In this document: positions 25,201 to 38,983 of the stretch, in pieces
Position numbering within the stretch: position 1 is the stretch's first letter
Layout: the number at the start of each line of letters is the position of its first letter
The notes under the pieces: model-generated
What the model was told of the DNA's origin: nothing
Databases searched by the model: none
What the model saw: only the letters and a program-made list of their open reading frames with translations
Source of the DNA: Atriophallophorus winterbourni
Taxonomy: Eukaryota; Platyhelminthes; Trematoda; Plagiorchiida; Microphallidae
Assembly: GCA_013407085.1 (NCBI GenBank)
Contig: JACCGJ010015250.1
Coordinates: 1 to 64,000 of the forward strand
DNA length: 64,000 nt
Reading direction: 5' to 3'
Program-made: the position numbers and the translations under genes

Positions 25201-28200
25201 CCGATACAAATAAAACTTCAACTTTGTTTACTTGGACCTGACGGTAGAAAAGTAATAAGATTGTATCGTGATTACCAAAATTCTAAGCAATCGAATAGAG
25301 CACAATTCGGTTAACGTTTCATTTCAGACTGAGAATCTTGTTTGTATTTTTGTGAAGGTGTGACGTGCATGGTCACGGTGTGCTAATCAAGAGCAAAACA
25401 CCGCCATCCGGTACGAAACATGAAGAGGAATTACCAACAAGTCCGACAAAACAAATTGCATGACAACCGTTCGAGCATCACTATTCACAGAAGCAAGAGC
25501 AGGTGGACCTTGTTGGCCACAATTGAATCTGATCTAAATCGTCGAGGTCGGGGAAACAAGTTTAGGGTCAGGGCTTGTAGTGGAGAGTGCTGTGTACGGG
25601 ATTTTTCAATAATGGATACACTATGGTTTATTCTTTATCATGATGAACGCGCTTGACCATTTAGTGTTTTCTTGTGTTATATAACTCGAGAGTGAACATT
25701 ATTAACATGAGAACCGTTAACTTCAGGGATGAAGCTGGACGCAATCAAATAGTGGGTGGGAAACCCGGTAGATGAGGTATTCAATGTGGCATCGTGTGCC
25801 ATCGAGGTTTGTACAAACAGCGTTATGAAAGTTAGGAAAGGAAACATGATCTGGCCCCGATTGGTGTGGTTAAATTCCATTAACTCTATGATCCGTCCTA
25901 AGCATTTTACGGTCGAATGAGTATTTGATCGCGTTTTAGCATTACCTTATCAGAAGAGTTTGTCCAAAAATGTATTAGTTTAAAAAATTGAGTGCTACTC
26001 ATATAATGTATTTTTGTTCGAAACATGTATGATTTTAGATCTTTAAATATTATTAATATGAGAATTTTGTTCTAAAAATGTATGATTTTGGAACTTTAAA
26101 TACTACTCATATAATGAATGTTATTCGAAAAATGTATGATTTTAGAACTTTAACTGTTATTCAAATAATCAATTTGATTTCACCAAAAACTTGCGACGTT
26201 GAGAGATTGAGAATTCAGCGAAACGTTTGATGACGTATCATGAAATTCAAGCCACACAGCACATAACGCGAAACCAAATATCTCAGTAGATGCCTGATGG
26301 AATTCATGTTTTGCAAAGTCCGACTGACGAACAATTTATAACAAGAAACTGAAACTAGACCAATCTTTCGATATCAGATTGTATGCTGTTTGAATTTTAT
26401 CAATTGCGAGATGCAAGCAGTTTGATTTCCGCTTTAACACGTTTAAAAAGGGATTATCATAGTGAGGATTTTGTAGATTAATTATGCTATGATTGAAGTC
26501 GAATTATCTACATGTTGGTCATTCGATCGCCTTTACGGATGGAATTTTTAAATTGACACTAAATAAAGTCTTCGTTTATTGAGTTATCATTCACTACACG
26601 TTTTCATTAATGCTATATTTTTCAATGATTTACTTCAAATTTGACCTAAATCGCATATCCTGGACTTACTGTAATTTTGAAATAACAAAATTTATATGGC
26701 ATAGCGGAATTTGTAAGCTTCAGATATATGCAACCATATGTTTTGAACGAGGTATACAAAAATTGTCGAATGTTTCGTGGCGATGAACATAGCATCATTG
26801 TTGTGTTAGTTACGAGCTATTGGACAACGGTTCTATAATTCAGCCGTACATTATCACTAATAAAACGAGAACTGTTCGGAATGATTTTAGCTGAGTAATG
26901 CTCATGTCAACACCAAAGAACTCAGCTGAAGTATGACAACTCACGTTCATTTTCACTCGTTTCATCCATCGCTGGTTCTGTAAATTAGCAACGAATAATG
27001 ATTATGATTTGGAATGATATTATGATTTTATTGTTATCTGTCACTCTGATGACATGAGAGATATAGAGAAATGTCGGGATTAATAATGTTGAATTAAGTA
27101 ACAATTTACTGCATATTAGCATGTGATTTGATGCGGTAATATTTATAAATGTTTTGTTGTATCTGATTGCAACCAAAACGATGTTGCCATTTGATAAAAT
27201 AGGCTATTACCCAAAGATGATGAATGTATCGACTTGTCTCAAGTAATTAGCACTTAGACATTGCCGTTAACCAGGTTCTTAAATAATGTCATCACAAAAA
27301 ATGACCGATGTATTAGCGTAAGTTTAAAGATGGTACGCCAAATAATACGATGAATTCTGGATTTCAATTCCAAACGTTTATACTGGTGTTAGTCGAACGT
27401 GCTTTCTACAGCCGTTTTGATTGTTGTGGCATTTGTAAATCTCAATTATTCACCAGGTATTATTCCTTCATCTCAATTCAGCTTGGCTTAGGTGGCCCTA
27501 TTTTCTTTAATTTTGTGCTCACTTGGAATTCACTTACTACGATTGTATACATACGATAAACGCGACGCACCGCGGAATTATTTCCCTTCAAGAATATAAT
27601 AACTAGTTACTGAACAGTTTCTGTCGACACTTGTACATATGCCCTAACGTTTTACTTCTTCATTAAATCTTGAGAGGGATATATCGTTTGTAGTTTGACT
27701 CTGTGTCAGTTAACTGTAGACAAACATTTATCTGAAACATCTTTTATGCAATGACCGGAAAGGAATCCGGATGGTCAACAAATTCCTAATAGCACCATTT
27801 TTCTTTCCAAATAATTCTTCGTTGAACTTCATTTAACCAATAACTGGAATTCCTAATTTTTAAGAATTGATTTTACAAACATTTTACGTAAAATGATAGT
27901 AGAATATTAATATATCAACGCGTCGGATGTTTGGAATTGGAATAAAAACAACCGTGCCAGTCTCGCAATAAAATCTTTTGCATGTGTTTTTTTGCGCTTG
28001 TTAATATATTTAATATTCTGGTTAAAATGTATCTGAAGAGTCATCTGCGAGTGACATTTTGACCCGAACACTCATCGTATTCTAGGAGGTCATACACCTA
28101 CGTGTACGATAGACTGGATCAATATACGTCTCTAACACGTATTGTATTGAATAGACAACCGATTCAAATTACATTGGCATTGGCATGGCATGCTTCGTAT

Positions 28201-31200
28201 GCTTGCTCAAAGTGTTAGTGGTAAATGTTTGTTCAAATAGCAATTAATCTCTCGTTTAAATGCAGCATAAAATTTATTACGATTCTTTTCTCTAGGTCTT
28301 CCTCAGACGGTATCGTGAAAATTCGTATGCAATACGAAATCGGATAGTCTATTTACTTGAATACGGTTCATAAATGCAATCGCTAATATCCTGGGTTTAG
28401 AGATAAAGTCTTAAGACATCGATATAAAGCGAAGGTTCGAGCTGTTCAAATGAAGTAGAGTGGCTGCCAAGAATCTTAGGTGAACGCTTGAAACATTATC
28501 CTATAACAACAGCAAACTTTCCAAATGTAGATAAAGGTTTCGAAGAATTGATGTAGTTATTCGTAAAGCTTACATTTTTATAATCAAAATTATCACAGTC
28601 TTCTTCTTAGGCTTGCATCTTGACGTAAATCAAAATGTTTTGAATTTATGCATCCATAGAGTATTGAGTTCACAGGTATTTCAATCCACAGATAAAGATA
28701 AACATGACGAGTCATTCCTAAATGTTAATGCGCAACTTTTGTTCATGACTTGCTAGTACACGATTCACGCATTAGTCATTTACTACAAACTATATTTTTT
28801 TTCTAATATATTATTCATTTTGACCCAGGAAGAAGACAAGATATTATCACAATTATCCTGTTTACGTAATGATTAACGAGATTCATCCATATCACTTCAA
28901 TCATACAGGGTGGTTTTATTTTGCTGCAATCTGTGAGAGAACAAACGCTCTGAACCAAGTTAATTTAACATAAACGTTTGACTTTCTAGTTTACGCTGCA
29001 AGGTCATTCTATAAGGTAAAGTATGACTATGAAGCGTGTCTTATGAGTATACTGCATTGCATTGTCCAGCGCATTCCATAAATATATAAAATTGGTGGAC
29101 GTTCCAATTGGAAAATAAAATTGACGTGAAAGCCATGCTATGTTACTGTTTCTGCCAATTGTTTGAAATCGTCATGAAATGTTTGATAAGTTAATCTATA
29201 AAGACTTGTTCCTAATTTTTCATTTCAAAATTGAAAATAGAAGTAGTGAATGCTTCATCAAACTATTAAATTTACTATCTATGGTAATACTCTAATTACA
29301 AATTCGTTTTTATGATCTGTTATTTTTATAAAAGAAGTCATCAAGATTGCTATCTTGCAGTATGAAATGGAAATAACTTGTTCTTCGTAAATAATTAAAT
29401 GACAGTATTCTTATTCGAAACTCGATAGTTCACGGAATATCACTATCGCCAAATTGGTATTTCATGGTTCCATTTTTTAAATCTGGAAAAACAGGCAAAT
29501 CGTTGAGTGTATGTTTTGCGTTCTCTAGTGCGCGTTTCAGAAGCATAACAGAGCCAATGCTACATTTTTGCAAAGTTATAACTGAAGTAAACAGAAACAC
29601 ATTGTGATTCTTTGTCAACCACTTAAGGCGCTTATAAACGGCCAGTTTATTTTGGTGCTCACGCCCCATCCCTTCTTTGTAATAATCCTATTTAACAGTT
29701 GCATACCAATTTGCCTTAGTTTACCACTATAACACTGTTTCAAGGCTAACTGAACCTTATTTTACTGTCTATACCTGATGACGGCAAACAGGTAGAAACC
29801 GGTAGTGGTGTGTGAAGGATGGAGATTTGAGCACCGAAATATAAAGTAAACAGATTTGTATATTTCAGTCAAGTTGTCTCCATTTAATATCAACAAATAT
29901 TAAAAACAATTTGTGGATGGTAAGTACGGGGATGTGAACAGATAACCTCATTTGGTAAGACATTTTACAACACCATTAAATAATTAGTATACGCTAGTAT
30001 TACAATTACCATTTCCATTTTTTATCCGAAACCATCACGGAAATCTAAGAGATTTCGGTGAGTGAATCCACAGAACAATTTCCCGATCCTACGGGAAATA
30101 TAAACATGATATATGTAGTTTGACCTCATTTTGAAAGTAGACGGTTGCCCTTGGTTTCTGGACAATTAAGAAACCATGTAAGCCCCCAGACCGTTAGTTA
30201 TTATATCACGCAATGACCCATATCTCATTTGTAGCGATCATGTTTAGCACAGAAAATGCTGCAGAAATGAAACAACGCGATCGGGTATCGTTTTGGTTCG
30301 ACAAGGCTTCACTCGTGAAAGAAGCTTATTATTTTAGGAAACGGATAAGTTGAGTGATAACATTTCTGATTACGGATCGGAAGCCTAATTCTTAGAAAAG
30401 GATACCGTTTTGCGGTAATCAATGTATCGTTCATAACGAAAGAAGAAAGGTTGAGAACGGAGAAAGCGATATGAATTCAAATGCCGCAATCTCGAATATT
30501 GTGATATAAGCTTGTTCGTTTAATATAAAACAATGTCTGAATAATTGTTCGAGTTTACCAGTTTAGTTTGAATAGTCAAATTGTCAAAAACGTTGCACGA
30601 TTCAACACACGTTAAAAGTTCAAACAATGCAGAAGAAATACTTACCGGACATTTCGTCTAAAAGTGGTCCCAATGTGCCTTTATTTTAACAAAAAAGACC
30701 ATTTTGTTGGATTATTTATTATCGACGAAGAATGCGCAAGTCTTACTAAACATGTTTAGAACTGAACTGATGTGTTGCCGAAATTACACTCCACTACCTG
30801 TTTCTGGCTGTTTGCCGTCATCGGGTGGAGACAGTAAGACCAGGTTCAGTGAGCTTTGAAACAGCGGATAAATGGTAAGTATAACATTGTTTAAAACTGA
30901 ATTTTCCATTATGAAGCCCAATAAGTTGCTTTTAATAAAATACTATATTTGTTAAATTGATAACAACTTTTAATGCAAAATATTGAATGTATATCAAGTT
31001 AGCTAAGAAAGGTAAACTACATTGGCAGAAGTGTAGACTATATATACATGCCCAATGTTTGTAAGTAATTTTAATATTCACCTCGTTAGAAAATACTATT
31101 CGAAAATACGCTTTGACTGTTATCGGTGACGATCCAAAGAAAAGGTAATATTTTAACCAAAGATTATAGAATTGTGTCGCCTGGATACATTTGGCGTAAC

Positions 31201-34200
31201 TTTGAAACTATTTTTAAAAATATTTTTCGTCATAATCTGGCACATCATTTTCCGTTAACTGATCAAATCAAGTGAATATCTCGCTATTATGGACGGAATA
31301 TATATATAGGAACAAAATAAACAATTTCTGTTTGCTTGAGCATTGGGATGTGTGTATTTTATACACATTTTAAAACGGATGTCAAAGGTCGATATTTACA
31401 TATTTGTCTATAAAGTAATAACAATATTTGCTGAAACCTACCTCGTGAACGACGTTTTGGCGCTGTAATAATAATGTTCAACATGAATAATATACTAAGC
31501 AATTTCATCAAATCGATATTTTCCTAATCAGAATTTTATTTTTTTATATTTTTCTCTTCTAATTTCTTATATTTTTTGTTCCGTTTATTTAACATGCATC
31601 CACAAAATCATAGTTCATATAAATTATTAAAGTTTTCATCAACTGATAAGAATAGAGGAACTAAATCTCTATTGAAGTTAGCTCTTAATGCATAGAAATT
31701 GATTTTTCAAGACATTTTCTCGCTTACAATTGTATTACTATTTGATGCATTGTCGGAAACCCGCAATCCTAAGCATGAACACTGATTTTGTGTGCTATCA
31801 TTAATGCGGATTTTGAGCGCATTGACGACGCATAATGGAGGAATGCTGCGCAAATTGTGGTTATTCTGTACGAAACACCCTGCTGTTTCAGCTGCAGATA
31901 AAACAATCTGTGTTACCTAAAATTTCGCAGCTCTTGAACCTATACTGGCCTGTGAAGCCGGATGATTACAATAATCAATAACCTTGGAGCACTATAGATG
32001 GACTAAATCAACAATCTGATTTGAATTCACACTAACAGATATTGTAAATGCATATGACAATTTCCAGAAAGAAAACATTTGATATATTACAAATTCAACG
32101 CCAACCATAATGTAACCTTTCACCGTTGAACAATATGCTTCAGAAGTCCTTGTGTGATATGATCTGAGATTTAAAATTGCATAACACGTACACGCTCCGA
32201 GTGTTTACGGTGCAGCAGAATACAAATTAATTGCGTTTTGTTTAAGTATGTACATTGAAAATATTCGCATTATTTTGTAATGTATACACTTCTCTTACTA
32301 ATAATTTGCGCCTCCTTTATCAAGCGCATGTAACTCTTTAACTTAATACGTTAAAAATGTAGTTCTAATTTGGGTTTACTAATTTCGCATAAACTTAGCA
32401 CAAAAATTAGATGGTATGTGTGATGGAAATACTTGAAAATGAGCTTTTGTCATGATAATGGGTTTGGACACATTTGAACCGGTTTGTCTTACTGACCTTA
32501 TCCAAAAGTGGCATCCAAGCGCAACTTGTTTATCATTCTACCACTGTTCCAAGCACATTCGAGTCTTAATCATGCTCAAACTTCTTCGTTTGAATACCGC
32601 AAATTCACCAGGTGCAGATGGAATCACTCCTTTTATCCTCAAACGATGCGCATCCTCATTGTGGTCCACTCAGCACATTATTCCAAATTTCGCTCGAAAA
32701 TAGTATCGTTCCCGCGGAATGGAAATCTGGCATCATCACACCAATCTACAATGGCGGGAGTCGATCTGACGCTGCGAACTATAGACCAGTTACGTTGTTG
32801 CCAGTAATTTCTAAAGTGCTAGAGAGTTTAGTAGCGGAAAAGATCACCCATCACCTCGAAAACAATAGACTGCTTGCGACTGAACAGCACGGTTTCAGGA
32901 AACATCACTCATGTCTATCTAACCTCTTGCTCACCTTAAACGACTGGACTGAGTGTGTGGACAATGGTTACTCCATCCACGCATGCTTTTTAGACATGTC
33001 AAAGGCTTTCGACCGCGTCAATCATAGTATTTTAATCCAGAAACTTGAATTGCACGGGATAACAGGAAAACTTCTTGCTTGGCTAGAAAACTATTTACGC
33101 GACAGGAGTGCCCAAGTCAGAGTTGACGGCGCCTTATCGAAACCATTCAAAATTACGAGCGGAGTGCCCCAGGGTTCGGTCCTCGGACCGATTTTGTTTT
33201 TGATCTACGCAAACGACATTCCCGAGCGTGTTAAATGCAAGATTATGTTATTTGCAGACGATATAAAGCTTTGGAGAAGCATACGTACAAATGATGACTG
33301 TGAAACTTTGCAGAAGGATCTAAACACATTGCACGATTGGTCTTTGAGAAACAAACTACCATTCAACTTCCAAAAGTGCAAAGCGTTAAACATTGGAAAG
33401 ACTGTTAATTACAACTACACTCTTGGGTCCCACCAACTCGTCTGGACAACTGAAGAGAAGGATTTGGGTGTTTGGACCAGTTCAAGTCTGAAGACTTCAC
33501 TGCAGTGCAAAGCGGCATACAAAAAGGCGTCACAAGTATTGGCGTTATTGAGACGAATTTTCGGCAGATTCTCCAATCAGTCGGTGCCCCGTATCATGAA
33601 CACCTATCTGAGACCAGCGATGGAGTACGCTGTTCAGGCTTGGTCACCCTGGATTCAGAAAGACATCAATCTTCTGCAGCGTATTTACCACCGAACCACA
33701 AAGCTTGTACCCGGACTAGCTGCTAAACCATATGAAGAACGTTTGAGGAGTCTCAATCTTTTCGACTTTCGCTGTCGTCGACTAAGAGGTGACCTCATAC
33801 TGATGTACAATATTATGCACGTCCCTAACCATCCCTTGTCCAAACTTTTCACACGCTCGCCACCCCGTGCCAGTCGGAAACACGAACTTCAGTGCTTATT
33901 CCCACTTCAAGACTGAACTGTCGAAGATATTCGTATGCTATACGTGTAAGTTTCACATGGAACACCCTCCCCTCCACTGTTACACACTCAGCCAACCTGG
34001 ATATTTTTAAAGCTAATTTGGACAAACACATGAGGGACAACCCAAACTTTGATACGATTTACACTACATGTGTTTTCCTGTTCTTCTTTTTTATTGTATA
34101 TACCTCATAACTCCATCCTATGGTTATTGTTAAGCTAAATGCTTTTTGGACCATTACAACTTTGAATCACTTTGAATCACTTTGAGTCCCTACCTGATGA

Positions 34201-35097
34201 GCTGAAACTGCACGAAACCGGTCGTGGTGTGTGTGATGAAAATATATAAAACTGAGCTTTTTTCTTATTCTTGGGCTCAAATCCTATTAAAATGTGTTTG
34301 GGCAAATTCGATTGAACAGGTTTGTCGTATCAACCTTATCCAAAAATGGCACACAAGTGCAATTTGTTTATCATTGTATTTCGTTTTAATCTGCTGATAC
34401 GGTTACCATTTTGTGTAATCTCTATTTTCTATTGATAGATTTGGTGAATCATTTGCACTGACAAGATCACCACCGATAATGTAGAAACATAGATACAAAA
34501 GTTTAACAGTATGGCATTTCATCCACTTTTTTATAACGTGCCTAAGCTTATGAAAAAATAAAGTTTGTAATGAATCTGTGAGAGATTCATTACAAATTTT
34601 ATTTTTTCATGATTATGATTCTTCGATCTGTCACAAACATTTTCCATTACATTGCCTAAGCTTAATTTGAATGGGTATTATTATATTGAGAATAATACCG
34701 CGCGTGGAATACAGAAATTATATGATAGCGATTCTATTAAGATTTCACATGAGATATCGATGTGCTTCCTTGGAAAATCTGTGTGCATTTGATTTAAACC
34801 CTAATCCGAACAATAATTCAACTCGTGATCTTGCCAAGAATGCAATGAATGTTTTATTTTGTAATCCGAATTTTTCAGTATATACTGGGCAATACTTATT
34901 ATGATATAATGGATTAGAAAGGCAGTGGTTTGCATTTTTGGCTCTTAAAATATAAACGAATAAGTGTGTGCTTTTCATACATTGTTCATCTAGAGCAAGT
35001 TATTGGAGCACTACAATTTTTTAATAACACTAAATCACCTTGACCTGAGTATATTCCCGGATAAACAACTAAACTAACTAAACAACTATATAGTACT

Positions 35098-35129
<32 letters not shown>

Positions 35130-38100
35130 TATATTTAAATTATCATCAATCGATCAATGTCATTCTTTCAGTAACAACTCATATGTTCGTGGTATTTGTC
35201 ATAAGCAAAACTTACGTTGACCTTGTCTACCTTGCCCAGCTTAATAGAAAAAAGACATGTGACGTAAATGCTATTTTTTATGATTATCTTATTTTGTTCT
35301 ATATTAATCGATGTAAATCATTGATTTTGTAAATTAAGGTTTATAAGTATGTTCCTAAAATAATTAACGTTAATAGATAACTTTTGTTTGACATTTGTAT
35401 TTATAAATACATATTTATGAGATAGTTTATTTTTATGAGAATAGCTAATACAACTTATTAATTTACACATCATCGTTACATATATCCTCATATCATGGAA
35501 ATATTTAAAGTACATAATCATTAGCGTTATGACATCATACTTACTTGGCCGTCTGCCACCGCGCCCTTCAAATAAAAGGTAGCGTGGTAGGAAGTAAAAT
35601 GTTGTATAGCCAGTGAACGAACTATTGATTAATCACCAATGATGATCGATTGTGAATTCAAATTGTCATTTCCGCTCACTGTGTGATATTCACTTGCTCC
35701 CTGATTTTGTGATATTCATTCATTCGGTTAATACACGAGTTCGAGTTCGGTTGTGTTTTCTGACTGACGGCTGGGCCAGTGCAATACCCTTACAGTTATA
35801 ACAATTGGCGACGGGGTGCGGAACAATTTTTTCAAATTATCAGAGGAAATCAGTGCCAATTGAATTCACAAAACAATTGCCTGATAAACAGAAGAAGATG
35901 TTTGAAGAGTTGATACAACGAATGGCATTCCAGACATTCAACAGTCAAAGTTCGGGACAATCAATGGAGAGTCTACTGCAACGGACGTCAGTAGCGCTGG
36001 AACTCCTACAAGAATCATTCAACATTCAGCTGCCGTTCATAGAGAAAGTTGCAGTTCATCAAATAAACGGTTCAATCTCAGGAGAATCAGTTCAGATTTC
36101 AGCGAAGAAATTCGAAGAAATTCAGTCGCATCCAGTAAATAAAGTCGAATTTGATTCATTGAAAATGAACACAGAAGATGAGTTCCAGTCCCACACAAAT
36201 TATGAGTTACAAACTAAATTTGAATCAAAGCTACAGTCCGACCCCGACAGTGAGTTACGAAGTCAGTGAAAAATGTCGGAGTGTGATGAAGTATAAACCT
36301 GAATCAGGAATGAGAGCACTGCCTTTAATCTCAGCCGCAGTTGCTGTTCCATACAACAGGAGAATCAGTAGATAATTAACTGGTAAAAGAACACAACAAA
36401 AGAAACCTCGACGTGCATGCTGGCCTAGTGGAATGCGGCATTCTGGACGATTTTGCAAACACAAGCGCAAAACATGCGAGAATTGTGAAGTCGTTGGTCA
36501 TTCATGGAAAACGTTTGCATTTTTAATGTGACCCAAATTGTTACCGAAGAGTGTAGATGAAGTCATGTACAAGTACTGGCAACAAGTTCAACGTAGCGAA
36601 CAAATGTGGACACGCAACGCAAATAAACTTGGTCAACGATATGTAAATTTGAAGTACAAAAAACAATTAAATACCACTCAACGAAAGGCTGGATCAAGCA
36701 GACTGAAATTCCACCCAGCAACGCGTTACCTAGAGCCATCAGTTTATAAAACCAGAACCCGAAGACAACCTCGAAACAAAGTACCTAACAATACGCCACC
36801 TGCAACACGCCGTTTTTCAACTCGTACCAGGCGACCGGTCACTCGTTTATCTGTCAACCCGCGATACCCGCGTTATGAATCAATCGTCCAGTATTAATTT
36901 TGTTTCAAAAAGGGGATGTGTTGTATAGCCAGTGAACGAACTATTGATTATTCATCAATGAAGATCGATTGTGAATTCAAATTGTCATTTTCGATCACTG
37001 TGTGATATTCACTCGCTCCCTGATTTTGTGATATTCATTCATTCGGTTAATACACGAGTTCGAGTTCGGTTGTGTTTTCTGACTGACGGCTGGGCCAGTG
37101 CAATATGAAACGGATAAGTTGAGTGATGACATTTCTGAATCCGGATTGGAAACCTAATTCTTTGAAAAGGATACCGTTTCGCGGTAATCAATGCATCGTT
37201 CATAATGAAAGAAGAAAGGTTGAGAACGCAGAAAGCGATATGAATTCAAATGTCGCAATCTCGGATATTGTGATATAAGCTTGTTCATTTAATATAAAAC
37301 AATGTCTGAATAATCGTTCGAATTTAACAGTTTTTGTTTGAATAGTCAAATTGTCAAAAATGTTGCACTATTCAGCACACTTTAGAAGCTCAAACAATGC
37401 AGAAGAAAAACTTACCGGAAGGTGGTCCCATTGGGCCTTTAATTTAAAAAAAAGTGACCATTTTGTTGGATTATTTATTATCGACGAAGAATGCGCAAGT
37501 TTTACTAAACATATTTAGAGCTGGAGTGATGTGTTGCCGAGATTACACTCCACTACCTGTTTCTGGCTGTTTGCCGTCATCGGGTGAAGACAATAAGATC
37601 AGGTTCAGTGAGCCTTGAAACAGCGGATGAATGGTAAGTATAACATTGTTTAAAACTGAATTTTCCATTCTGAAGCCCAATAAGTTGCTTTTAATAAAAT
37701 ACTATATTTGTTAAATTGATAACAACTTTTAATGCAAAATATTGAATCTATATTCATTAAGCTAAAATTGGTAAACTATAGTGGCAAAAGTGCAGACTAT
37801 ATTTATATGCCGCCTGCTTGTAAGTAATTTTAATATTCACCTCATCAGAAAACACTATGCGTACATACGCATCCGGTGACCATCTCCGGCAAAGGTAATA
37901 TTTTAACCAAAGTTTATAGCATTGTGTCGAAATTTAGCGTAACTTTGAAACTAATTAAAATAAATTCATCATAATCTGGTACAAATTTCTCGTTTATTGA
38001 TCAAAAAATAAGTGAATATCTCGCCATTTTGGACAGAATATATATATATATTTATATATATATATCAATCGATCATTGTCATTCTTTCAGCAACAACTCA

Positions 38101-38932
38101 TATGTTCGTGGTGGTTATTGGTTCAATGAGCAAAACTTACTTTGACCTTGGCTTCTTCGCCCAGCTTAATAGAAAAAGACATGTGACTAAATGCTATTTT
38201 TATGTTATCTTATTTGTTCTATACTAAATCGATGGTGAATCATTGATTTGTAAATAAGGTGTATAAGTATGTATTCCTAAAATACTTAACGTCAATAGCT
38301 AACTTTGTTTGAATTGCGATGATAAATACATATTTTGAGATAGTTCATTTTTATGAGAATAGCTATAGACCACTTATTAATTTACACATATTCGTTACAT
38401 ATGCCCTCTATCATGGAAATATTTAACGTACATAATCATAGCGTTATGACATCATCCTGACTTGGCTGTCTGCCACGCGGACCTTCAAATAAAAGGGTAG
38501 CGTTGGTAGGAATTAAATTGTTGTATAGCCAGTGAACGAACTATTGATTAATCACCAATGAAGATCAATTGTGAATTCAGATTGTCATTTTCGCTCACTG
38601 TGTGATATTCACTCGCTCCCTGATTTTGTGATATTCATTCATTCGGTTAATACACGAGTTCGAGTTCGGTTGTGTTTTCTGACTGACGGCTGGGCCAGTG
38701 CAATACCCTTACAGTCATAACAATTGGCGACGGGGTGCGGAACAATTTTTTTCAAATTATCAGAGGATGTCAGTGCCAATTGAATTCGCAAAAGAATTGC
38801 TTAATAAACAGAAGCAGATGTTTGAAGAGTTAATACAACGAATGGCATTCCAGACATTCAACAGTCAAAGTTCGGGACAATCAAGTAGAGTCTACTGCAA
38901 CGGACGTCAGTAGCGCTGGATCTATATATAAG

Positions 38933-38983
<51 letters not shown>

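Larger units (their letters stand above)
24523..28195. repeat. 3,672-bp tandem duplication, copy 2
   Basis: Direct repeat of the preceding segment, ending at the shared words TTGGCATGGCATGCTT. It carries the second copies of the 33-nt exon and the terminal exon. Confidence 0.9.
28196..30339. other. Unassigned AT-rich sequence (probable intron)
   Basis: No repeat or gene is recognised apart from the hammerhead motif at 29.77 kb and one 79-codon minus-strand frame. Confidence 0.45.
30340..31310. repeat. Duplicated intron block, copy 1
   Basis: It matches 37106-38050 at roughly 90 percent by eye, including the hammerhead motif and the 12-nt exon region. The match ends at a TA-rich tract in both copies. 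Confidence 0.8.
35600..37105 (+). mobile_element. Non-autonomous Ty3/gypsy-like LTR element
   Basis: A 195-bp 5' LTR (35600-35794, TGTTGTATAG to CCCTTACA) is followed 11 bp later by TGGCGACGGGG, a probable primer binding site. Then come a gag-like frame, a zinc-knuckle remnant, a C-terminal polyprotein tail, a purine tract (about 36907-36916) and a 3' LTR (36919-37105). Protease, RT, RNase H and most of the integrase are missing. The 3' LTR is cut short and fused to duplicated host sequence, so no target-site duplication can be scored. Confidence 0.8.

Noticed and set aside
21748..25656. Identical 78-codon plus-strand frames at 21748-21984 and 25420-25656
   Set aside because: Conservation equals that of the surrounding noncoding duplication, so it is no evidence for coding, and no family is recognised.
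28321..28380. ATTTAC near 28.33 kb as a minus-strand donor
   Set aside because: The nearest acceptor gives 26 nt, not a multiple of three, and the pyrimidine tract is weak.
30870..30890. ATGGTAAGTATAAC on the plus strand at 30.88 and 37.63 kb as splice donors of a plus-strand gene
   Set aside because: The words belong to a dispersed repeat flank found also at 62.65 and 63.37 kb, with no open frame upstream.
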